NCBI GenBank assembly: GCA_012955965.1
Contig: JABBZI010000016.1
Span: 1-64,000 of the forward strand
Length of the DNA: 64,000 bases
Direction: 5' to 3'
Origin: Clostridioides difficile
GTDB taxonomy: Bacteria > Bacillota > Clostridia > Peptostreptococcales > Peptostreptococcaceae
A program made the translations under genes and the position numbers. Positions 8,261-15,669 of this stretch are shown one piece after another; within the stretch, counting starts at the first letter, position 1; the number at the start of each line of letters is the position of its first letter. Below the pieces are notes generated by a model. It was given only the letters and a program-made list of their open reading frames with translations, was not told where the DNA came from and made no database searches.

Positions 8261-8347
8261 ATTCATCCCTCCTTACCAAATCTTTGATTAAATTATATCA
8301 TCTTTCAATTAGTTAGGTAAGATAGTAAAAATATATTTACATAGAAA

Positions 8348-9262
8348 CTATTCCATTATTATTTTCCAGTTGTCATTTTTCTGCAAAGTAATCTCAAACT
8401 GGGAAAGCTGTGTAACTTTGGTTTCCTTATCAAGGTATTTCACTGTTACAATAGCAGTCACTTGATTGTTAACTTGTGTATAAACAGGATTCACAAGTTC
8501 CACAAATACATAGTCTTTATTAATTACATCAAGTGCTTGATTACTTACATAGTAAGATAGCTCTTTTTCTGTTGCAGTAGGATAGAGCTTGAAGAATGTG
8601 TCTAGGAAACTATTAATTTCCTCTGTTGTATTTGCGTCCACCGTTCCGTCACTATCAGAAAGTACAGGCTCATAGCTTGCCTTTTGTGGCTTGCTGTCAA
8701 TGGTAGGGTTCTTAATAATTACCATATTGCCTACTTCATCTACATAGACAGTAACAGTATAGGTGGAAGCGATATTCTTTTTGTTCTCGCCCTCTGAAAT
8801 CTGTAGTCCTACTGAAAAGAGTACATCATAGGCATTTTCATTGTTCTGTGTCACACTCTATACTTGAAAGCTGTTGACAATAGAACTAGTAGGAATATCC
8901 GAGCGAACCATTTCAGTATTCAACTGTTGTAGGTTTTCAGTCAGATAATTCTTCAAACGTTCAATTCGTTTGTCCTGTGAATCTTGCGACTGTTGCCATG
9001 AAAAATATTCCTTGCTAAAGGATTCTACAAAACTCTCAATGCTATTCGTATCAACAACCTGTTTCTCAATGATTTCTTTTTCATGAACGGTGTGCATATC
9101 AATGGCTGTAAAGTTCTTATAAATTCCAAAGCTCATACTTCCTATCAATAATACCCATAAGGCAATCGTGAGCTTTTTATGTGTTCCCACTTTGATAGTG
9201 GGAATCTGTTTTTGCTTCTTTGGTTTGTCTGGTTTTTCTTTTCGTTCAATTTTGATTTTCAT
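8348..9262 (-). pseudogene. Tn916 Orf13/TcpC-like conjugation protein with nonsense codon
   Basis: The N-terminal half (9262-8861) reads KVGTHKKLTIALWVLLIGSMSFG (membrane anchor), NFTAIDMHTVHEKE, and RSDIPTSSIVNSFQV, then TAG at 8858-8860. The same frame continues with SVTQNNENAYDVLF to the natural end at 8348. Tn916 Orf13 (a VirB8-like channel component, about 305-310 residues) has, from memory, tryptophan at the interrupted position (VWS), so TGG to TAG is the simplest explanation. The total of about 305 codons fits the family. The rest is well preserved, so inactivation looks recent. Confidence 0.8.
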
Positions 9263-9277
9263 TTTATTAATTCCTTT

Positions 9278-10094
9278 CTATTTGATAATGCGTCCAGCTC
9301 CAATTAAATGAGCTTGCCAATAACTGTCGGTAAGGTTGGTATATCCAATCGGATTCCCTGCATGGTACATTTGGTTATTACCAACATAGATTCCAACGTG
9401 CGTCACATAACTACCAGCGTCATAGGTCGAGTGGAAAAAGACTAAATCGCCAGCTTTGGCTTCGGATAAGGGGATATGCTGTGTTGCGTCATATTGAGAT
9501 TGTGCAACTCTAGGAAGTTGAATCCCAGCTACGGCATAACTCCATTGTGTCAATCCACTACAATCAAATGAAGTAGAGGGAGAAGAACCACCAAAGACAT
9601 AAGGGTAACCCTCATATTTCAGAGCTTCATTCATAATCGCTTGCACGGTTTCATCATCAAACTGGACTGGTGTAAGGTGTTGTGAAACAAGTAATACATA
9701 GAACTGATTTCCGTAGTTGTATCTCCAACCACCATTTATAGGGATTGCGATAGGATTTTGGTAATCAACCTTTACACCACCAGCTTTATCCTTTGAAAAA
9801 GATTCTGCCAGTTCATAGCTGTATTTCTTTCCATTGCTAGCTACATAATTGATGAAGCCACCGCCATAGTTGTAAGACTGAATGATGGTATTAATATCAC
9901 AGCCGTTGCTTTCAGCACTGGCTAGTAGCTCACTAAAGTATTTACACCCCTGTTTAATAGATTCTTCTGTACTAAGACTGTTCAGTGGAAGTCCTAAAGA
10001 TTCTGAGGATTGCATAACATCTTCGGCAGTTCCGCCAGATTCCACCTGCATAATTGCCAGAATGTAATTGGCGTATTCTTCAATGCCAAACTCC
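9278..10094 (-). pseudogene. Tn916 Orf14-like NlpC/P60 cell-wall hydrolase, 5' truncated
   Basis: The frame encodes a lytic transglycosylase-like part (ILAIMQVESGGTAEDVMQSSESLG, then IIQSYNYGGGF) and a C-terminal NlpC/P60 peptidase (SFDCSGLTQWSY with catalytic Cys, THVGIYVGN with His). This is the Tn916 Orf14 arrangement, about 330 residues when complete. Here the coding sequence starts at KEFGIEEYANYI right after the end of the orf15 frame. Roughly 60 N-terminal residues, including the membrane anchor, are absent and there is no start codon with a ribosome site. An internal ATG at 10051 could still make a soluble protein lacking export. Confidence 0.75.
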
Positions 10095-10528
10095 TTACAA
10101 TTCCATCAAGTCGCCCATTTTTTCGCCTGTTCTTGTTCCAGCAGAACGATTTTCTGGATTCTGTTTTATAGAAGTGGAATGGTTGGCTGTTGATTCATTC
10201 CCATTCTCATTTTGTCGTTCATGGTTAGCTTTCGTTGTCTTAGTAGGAGCAGGAGCTTCTTTCTCTTTACCAGAGCGACTACCTTTACCAATCGCTCGAC
10301 TAACATTTCTCTGTAATCGTCTTGATTGACGATTTAAGAACATTCTAGGTTTACGGAACATTTGACGCCCCATACCTTGAGAATCATTACTTTGTAGAGC
10401 GAACATATTCATGATATCTCCCAGCTTGAAGTAGATTCCTGCAAAGGTCACTATCTGCAAGAACATAATCATGAAAAATGGAGAAGAACCAGCAAGGGAA
10501 TACAACATAGTTGAAATAGCTGTTAGGA
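10095..10528 (-). pseudogene. Tn916 Orf15-like (VirB6-type) C-terminal fragment
   Basis: About 140 codons remain: STMLYSLAGSSPFFMIMFLQ and IVTFAGIYFK (end of a transmembrane segment), then a basic/polar tail rich in Arg, Lys, Asn and Thr ending GEKMGDLMEL. Complete Orf15 proteins of Tn916-type elements are several hundred residues of polytopic channel protein. The upstream side joins directly to the surface-protein gene in a different frame at about 10520-10530, which marks a deletion that removed the orf16-orf24 region. Confidence 0.65.
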
Positions 10529-11489
10529 GCGGTTACCTCTGTAACAGTTACAGTTGTACCCTCTGGAATATCATTGATAGTTGTTAGACCGTTTGAATCT
10601 GTGACAACTTCTTTAGATGTTCCGTTGTATTCAAATTTCAGTTTTGCATTAGATAAAGGTTTTCCTGTATCTTCATCAATCTTTGTAGCTTGCACATTGC
10701 CTAGCTTGATAACATCAACCTTAACAGTAGCTTGCTTTGAACTTTCTAAGTGAAACTCAACAAGGGTTTGATGTTGCGGTTTTGTATAAACAATAGAAGT
10801 ACCAACCTCACTTTGAGGTACTTTACGATAAGTGATAGAAGCGTCATTTGAACTTGCACTAGGTGTAATTGTGATGGTATTTCCATTTTGTTGTAAAGTA
10901 GCGTTTGTGTTGTTAGATTCTAAAGTCATACCACTTAGAACACCGTTAGAATCTGTCAACGTAATACTATCGCCAACTGTTACTTGTACTTCTTGATTGT
11001 TCCATGATGGCAGCGTATCATGACTGTTTACCATTGCCATGATTTCAGCTTTTCTCTGATGATAGTTTGGGATTGTACTAGAGATATATTGGTCGCCTAA
11101 TTCTTCCCATATCATTACTTGTGTAACGACATAATAATAATGAGATGGCTTGTATTCGTGTAACTGTAATAAGCTATTTTTGAAAGAATATCTTTCTTAG
11201 GAGCGATATACGATTCTGGAATATAACCACCACCTGTCGTAGTGAAGATTCCAGATTCTACACAGAATACTTTCTTTCCGTCCATCTTCATAACATAAAT
11301 TGGATTGTGCGTGATTGCATAACCTAAGTGTGGGCTTACTCCTGTATAACTATATTCAGTCGGTTCGTTTAGAACCAATTCACTAGCTGAAACAGAGGTA
11401 GGGTTTGTTAAAAACGTACCGCAGACAGTTACTAAAACCATGATATAGGTTGTTAATTTTCTTAATATACTTTTCGATTTTGTTTTCAT
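10529..11489 (-). pseudogene. Thioester/Cna-B surface protein, frameshifted and 3' truncated
   Basis: ATG 11489 follows AGGAAAT and begins a signal peptide (MKTKSKSILRKL, hydrophobic core, SVSASE). The next part contains KKVFCVESGIFTTTGGGY, which resembles the Cys of a thioester domain of Gram-positive adhesins. Near 11145 one base is missing: YTNTSH then leaves the frame, whereas the other frame restores KPSHYYYVVTQVMIWEELGD. Downstream is an extended-strand region and a Cna-B type domain (ATKIDEDTGKPLSNAKLKFEYN up to TVTEVTAPNSY). The gene then fuses out of frame to the orf15 fragment, so the remaining repeats and any LPXTG anchor are lost. Confidence 0.75.
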
Positions 11490-11516
11490 AGTATTTCCTT
11501 TCATAGTAATTTTGCA

Positions 11517-11578
11517 TGAAAAAAGACGCTCAATTAAGAACGCCTGCAAATAGAAAAGGAACACCTTTTTCGTGTTCC
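11517..11578 (-). promoter_or_regulatory. Leader hairpins upstream of surface-protein gene
   Basis: On the reverse strand GGAACAC/GTGTTCC (11558-11578) is followed by GGCGTTC/GAGCGTC (11525-11544) and a T-run ending about 28 bases before the gene start. This order resembles the attenuator leaders of Tn916-type elements. The reading frame of the gene extends through the hairpins from an ATG at 11564, so a leader peptide is possible. Confidence 0.5.
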
Positions 11579-12008
11579 ATGTTCTATAAAATATTTAGTT
11601 TTTTTTTGATACAATACTGATGTGTTAATACCATATCTTTGCATTTCTAGGACTTATCAACGTATCAAGGCTCATTCGGTAGTAGTAAATTAGTAGTAAC
11701 ATGGCTTTTTAGTCCTGTATATATGCGGATAGGTACTGTGTTCTAGGGGATAATCAGATTTTTAGTATGTTTTTATTTTAAAAAAATAATAAATCTTTTA
11801 GCTATCTTTTTCTATACAATAAAACTTAAAATCAAGTTGTTAGAAACCTTACAAGGATTAAGTATGACCTAATATGTATGCCTTTTCAAGTTACAGAATA
11901 GGTAGAGAACGAAAGATGAAAGTTGTTTCTTGACATAGTTAACCTGATATGCAACAATAGTTATATAACGTATGTGATTAAAAATTACCTATAAGGAAGT
12001 GAAATTTA
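11579..12008. other. Non-coding region, outer end of the Tn916-type remnant
   Basis: 430 bases without a supported gene. The half next to the surface gene has the less AT-rich composition of the element. Nearer the TetR gene there is TTGACA at about 11932 with a weak -10 (AACAAT) 17 bases later, and an alternative TATATA further on, which together probably drive the TetR/methyltransferase pair. Confidence 0.4.
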
Positions 12009-12581
12009 ATGCCACCTAAACCAAAAATAACAAAAGAAATGATTTTGAATATTGTATTGGAAATTACAAGAGAAACAGGTTTTGAAACTGTAAATGCGAG
12101 GAGTATAGCCAACAAATTACAATGTTCTACTAGACCAATCTTTACTTGCTATGAAAATATGGATGAATTAAAAAACGAATTTCTTTCTTTTGCATATGAA
12201 TACTACAATCAGTATGTTACAAATTATCATAATTCTGTAGATGTTAGCCCCTATTTAATTCTTCCTCTTTCATATATTGAATTTGCTCAAGAAGAAATAC
12301 ATTTATTTAAGTTATTATTTATAAATGATATGGATTTGAATATGACAGAGGCAAAAGACTTTTATAATGAAATTGACAATGAGAAAAGGGCAAGAATTTT
12401 TTCAGAAACCTTTGGGATAGAATTAGAACGTGCAAAAGTAATATTTTTGGATTTATTCCTTTATACACATGGCATAGCAGTCTTAGTAGCAACAAAAAAA
12501 TTAACATTAGATAGAAATAGTGCTGAAAAAATGGTGAGAAATATATTGTCAGCTTTTATAAGACAAGAAAAAACAGATTGA
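12009..12581 (+). CDS. TetR/AcrR-family repressor
   Basis: 190 residues. N-terminal helix-turn-helix: TKEMILNIVLEITRETGFETVNARSIANKLQCSTRPIFTCYENMDELKNEF, the typical TetR layout, although the usual STGTLYHHF-type recognition helix reads STRPIFTCYEN. The remainder is helical with a C-terminal ligand domain. AAGGAAG precedes the ATG. It lies 46 bases upstream of the methyltransferase and probably forms an operon with it, so it may regulate both. Confidence 0.8.
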   Translation: MPPKPKITKEMILNIVLEITRETGFETVNARSIANKLQCSTRPIFTCYENMDELKNEFLSFAYEYYNQYVTNYHNSVDVSPYLILPLSYIEFAQEEIHLFKLLFINDMDLNMTEAKDFYNEIDNEKRARIFSETFGIELERAKVIFLDLFLYTHGIAVLVATKKLTLDRNSAEKMVRNILSAFIRQEKTD

Positions 12582-12627
12582 AATTTATCTATTTGATGTT
12601 TAATAACTAATATAGAAGGAGTACAAT

Positions 12628-13419
12628 ATGAAAACAAACAAATATTTAAATGATTTTTATAATAATTATGATGAGGATAGTAGACTAGAGTTAAAGCATG
12701 GATCAGTTGAGTTTCTTACAACTATGCATTATATTGAGAAGTATATAAAACATAATGACCATATTCTTGAAGTTGGGGCTGGAACTGGACGATATTCTCA
12801 TGCACTAGCACGTCAAGGATATGTAGTTGATGCAGTAGAGTTAGTAGAGCATAATATAGAGATTTTCAATCAAAATACACAATATGATGAAAATATAACT
12901 ATTACTCAAGGTAATGCCCTGGATTTATCTGCTTTTCCTGATAACGAATATGATATGACATTGCTATTAGGGCCACTATACCATCTTTATAGCATAGAAG
13001 ATAAACAACAAGCTCTTAGCGAAGCAATTCGTGTAACAAAACAAGGAGGAGTGATTTTCTCTGCATATGTCATATCTGATGGATGTCTTATTGATGAAGG
13101 GTTTAAACGAGGTAATATCAATGTTACTGAATATATTGAAAAAGGATTAATTGATTCTCTAACATTTGACACCAAATCCGAGTCTAAGGATTTATTTGAA
13201 CTTGTCCGTAAAGAAAACATTGACAATTTAATGTCCATATTTCCTGTAACTCGATTGCATTATGTTGCATCAGATGGTTGTGCATTATTTATGCGTGAAG
13301 CAGTAGATGAAATGGACAATGAAACATTTGCATTATATTTGAAATACCATTTTGCTACTTGTGAACGTGAAGATTTATTGGGTGTTACAAGTCATGCGAT
13401 TGATATATTCAGAAAATAA
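12628..13419 (+). CDS. Class I SAM-dependent methyltransferase
   Basis: 263 residues after a good AGAAGGAG site. Motif I is ILEVGAGTGRYSHALARQG (about residues 48-66), followed by VDAVELVEHNIEIF (acidic loop binding the SAM ribose) and MTLLLGPLYHLYS (motif IV position). This is the Methyltransf_11/25 type acting on small molecules; the substrate is not evident. Co-transcription with the TetR gene suggests a role in response to a drug or metabolite. Confidence 0.8.
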   Translation: MKTNKYLNDFYNNYDEDSRLELKHGSVEFLTTMHYIEKYIKHNDHILEVGAGTGRYSHALARQGYVVDAVELVEHNIEIFNQNTQYDENITITQGNALDLSAFPDNEYDMTLLLGPLYHLYSIEDKQQALSEAIRVTKQGGVIFSAYVISDGCLIDEGFKRGNINVTEYIEKGLIDSLTFDTKSESKDLFELVRKENIDNLMSIFPVTRLHYVASDGCALFMREAVDEMDNETFALYLKYHFATCEREDLLGVTSHAIDIFRK

Positions 13420-13584
13420 GTATATAGATTTTAATTTAGATGCACCTTATAAATTGATGGTTGTTCTTTATGAATTTATACCAATGAATACAGTTTTGAA
13501 AATATTATAAAAGTATAATTGTTTTTGTTGAAATATTACATAACTTAGACTACTATTAAAGAAAAGGTATTGGAGGATATAGAC

Positions 13585-13860
13585 ATGATTATAAGTACTG
13601 GAGATATTAAAGAAGAATATGGGGTTATAGATGCCATATTTGCAATAGATTCTCATAAGGAAGGAATTTTTAGAAGTGCAGACCCAAACTCAGCATTTAA
13701 AGGAGTAAAAGAACAATTAAAGAAAAAATGTGAACAATTAGGAGGAAATGCTGTAATTAATTGTCAATTTGAATATCGTATTGCTGTGGCAGATGGTTTT
13801 GCAAGCAAAAAACAAGTTGTTGAAATATTTGCATATGGAACAGCTGTAAAAACTTTATAA
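13585..13860 (+). CDS. YbjQ-like small protein
   Basis: 91 residues from ATG 13585; TTG 13570 overlaps the GGAGG ribosome site and is rejected. The sequence IISTGDIKEEYGVIDAIFAI, AFKGVKEQLKKKCEQLGGNAVINCQFEY and EIFAYGTAVKTL matches the alternating pattern of the YbjQ/UPF0145 fold (pentameric beta-alpha proteins, sometimes called heavy-metal binding). There is no metal-binding cysteine cluster. Single gene with own leader. Function unknown. Confidence 0.55.
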   Translation: MIISTGDIKEEYGVIDAIFAIDSHKEGIFRSADPNSAFKGVKEQLKKKCEQLGGNAVINCQFEYRIAVADGFASKKQVVEIFAYGTAVKTL

Positions 13861-14009
13861 AAATAGATATTTATAGAAAATTTTTTTGACTATTTATACG
13901 TTTTTGATTACCAGTTAGACGATAAATGTTGAATATTTAGAAAATTTTGTTTATTATTGCAAATAAAAATATATTTTTTTATTTTAAAAATAAATAAATA
14001 GGTGATTTT

Positions 14010-14195
14010 ATGAATCTAGATTTTAACTACTATGGTACATACCTTGCAGCTAAAGTAGCTGGTTATAATGCCTCTGATGCAAATATAATTGCTTATGTTG
14101 TTCAATATGTGGATGAATCAACTAACAGTATAATTCTTGAAGATGTAAACTTTACACTTTCTACAGTACAAACAACTTTAGAATTTGAAAAATAG
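14010..14195 (+). pseudogene. N-terminal fragment of a DUF6765-like protein
   Basis: 61 codons after GGTGATT. MNLDFNYYGTYLAAKVAGYNASDANIIAYVVQYVDESTN resembles the start of a family (recalled as DUF6765) whose complete members are several hundred residues long and begin with DFHYYGTY..A..AG...A..IA..AQYVD. The frame ends after about 20 unrelated residues, where the following gene begins in another frame. Most likely a truncated copy joined to other sequence. Confidence 0.45.
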
Positions 14196-14196
14196 T

Positions 14197-14574
14197 ATGC
14201 AGATTTTACTTCATGGGGTTATATATGATGGAAATTGTGAAGCTCCATTACATGGTGAACCTTTTGGAGGTAGTAAGATATCTATAGATTTAGATAATGA
14301 TGACTATATAGTTAAAATAAGTGGGTCTATAGGGTGGCTTACTAGTTTGACAATACCAGCAAGAACAATAGGTAAAATTACATTTTTAACTAAAAAAGGA
14401 AAAACTATAATAACAGGAAAAGAATTAGTATTTAAAAAATATGGAAAATTTACTTTAGAGCCAGAGTCAGGTAAACAAATATTTGAACTTCAGAGTTCTT
14501 ATTCAGTACATAAATTTAAACCAGAATATAGCAAAAGATATTTAGATTGTTTAGGAATTACTTGTATGAAATAG
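14197..14574 (+). CDS. Small beta-rich protein, possibly jacalin-lectin-like
   Basis: 125 residues from ATG 14197, which has no ribosome site of its own; the frame opens inside the preceding fragment. The composition suggests beta strands: GGSKISIDLDNDDYIVKISGSIGWLTSLTI, IGKITFLTKKGKTI, FTLEPESGKQIFEL. The spacing of GG, ISGSIG, and TKKGK loosely resembles jacalin-type lectin domains. The lack of a start signal suggests it is the 3' part of a rearranged gene. Function unknown. Confidence 0.4.
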   Translation: MQILLHGVIYDGNCEAPLHGEPFGGSKISIDLDNDDYIVKISGSIGWLTSLTIPARTIGKITFLTKKGKTIITGKELVFKKYGKFTLEPESGKQIFELQSSYSVHKFKPEYSKRYLDCLGITCMK

Positions 14575-14629
14575 TTATATGAGAGAATTTTCAAAAACTA
14601 AATTAGGAGTATTTATTTAATATATAATT

Positions 14630-14670
14630 AGAAGGTATCAACTAGAGTTAGTTGTTACCTTCTTTCTTTT
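14630..14670. terminator. Terminator, second copy
   Basis: AGAAGGTATCAACT (14630-14643) pairs with AGTTGTTACCTTCT (14650-14663), followed by T-rich DNA. Sequence and location relative to the small membrane protein are nearly the same as at 1531-1570. Confidence 0.75.
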
Positions 14671-14686
14671 TTAATAAATTTAAAGT

Positions 14687-14998
14687 TTATAGAACAATAT
14701 ATCTTCTTCTAATTGAATAATACAATACTCCTGTTATAATTGCTACTACTACTATTATTGTAATTTCTAATCTTCTTATGAATAAACCTATTGCTATATA
14801 TTCGAAGCCTATTAAATAGCTATAAAATATCTCTAGTTTAATAGTTCTCTTTCTATCTATATTCCCATATTTTGATTCTAACTTATTAAAATATTTTTCA
14901 CTACAGAAATTAGTTTTATGTTTAATAAAATATCTTATTGTAGTTCCTATTATAATCCCTATTCCAATAAGTATAATATTGATATTACCAAAGCTCAT
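14687..14998 (-). CDS. Small membrane protein, paralogue of 1584-1901
   Basis: 103 residues after AAAGGAGG. It shares the start (GNINxILIG.GIII.TTI), the middle (FCSEKYFNKLESKYGNIDRKRTIKLE) and the GFEYIAIGLFIRRLEITII segment with the protein at 1584-1901. Identity by eye is well over 60 percent. Hydrophobic segments and the basic loop are conserved, so both copies appear functional. In this copy the preceding gene of the operon is a 59-residue membrane peptide instead of the CPBP protein. Confidence 0.75.
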   Translation of the reverse strand: MSFGNINIILIGIGIIIGTTIRYFIKHKTNFCSEKYFNKLESKYGNIDRKRTIKLEIFYSYLIGFEYIAIGLFIRRLEITIIVVVAIITGVLYYSIRRRYIVL

Positions 14999-15038
14999 AG
15001 TAGGTACCTCCTTTAAAATTTAATAAAATAGAGCTGAG

Positions 15039-15218
15039 TTAAATTTTATTTTTTTTAGTAAATAAATGTGCTAAAAAATAAAATATACAAGCTCCTATTA
15101 GCATTCCAAATATGGTGTCAATTTCTATTTTCTTTTTAAATATAAAAATAAGTATCAAATAAGAGATAAGTATACCTAATATGTAGTATAGGAAAAAAAT
15201 TGAAAGCTTTCTTTTCAT
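15039..15218 (-). CDS. 59-residue membrane peptide
   Basis: Starts MKRKLSIFFLYYILGILIS and ends AHLFTKKNKI, preceded by GGTGATT. Two hydrophobic helices (about residues 6-27 and 36-53) are separated by KKKIEID. It occupies the position that the CPBP-family gene has in the paralogous operon and lies 40 bases before the small membrane protein. Function unknown. Confidence 0.55.
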   Translation of the reverse strand: MKRKLSIFFLYYILGILISYLILIFIFKKKIEIDTIFGMLIGACIFYFLAHLFTKKNKI

Positions 15219-15352
15219 ATAATCACCAACTCGTATAAGATTTATTTTCCTTAATTAAAGTATAGCAGTAGTATATAGATAAAAAGCGTCTAAAATATTA
15301 CAAATATATACAATAAAAAATAATAATGATGTAGTACATATCAAAAAATTAA
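15212..15352. repeat. Direct repeat copy B
   Basis: Counterpart of 2936-3075: AATCACCAACTC, then TCTAAAATATTACAAATATA and an AT-rich tail. Upstream of the second reverse-strand operon. Confidence 0.7.
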
Positions 15353-15669
15353 TTGTAAAGATGACATACAATAAACGTAATTTACCTGATGGATATTCTA
15401 GATATAAAATAACTAATGTTAGTAAAGGTGATAAAAATATAATTTATGTACTTTTGAATAAAAATCATCATTATAAAATATGGTAAGTTAATTTATATTT
15501 GTAAATAAAAAATAAAATTAAAAAGTTTTATATAAAAATTATTATATACTTCTTTGGGGCTGCATGATTTGTAAAAGAATACCTATATTGTTGGAAACTT
15601 TAATATAATTTTATAATCTATAACATATTTGGATAAACTATGTAATGAAATAAAAGGAGGTATAAGCAA
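15353..15669. other. Intergenic region before hcp with a short frame
   Basis: A 41-codon frame (15361-15486, MTYNKRNLPDGYSRYK to HHYKIW) has no ribosome site and no recognisable relatives, so it is probably a fragment. The remainder is the hcp leader; I see no clear regulator site. Confidence 0.4.

Noticed and set aside
10054-10329. 91-codon plus-strand frame over orf15/orf14
   Set aside because: No start signal and antisense to recognisable conjugation genes.
15361-15486. 41-codon frame as a gene
   Set aside because: No ribosome site; frame is open upstream without a start; kept only as part of the gap description.
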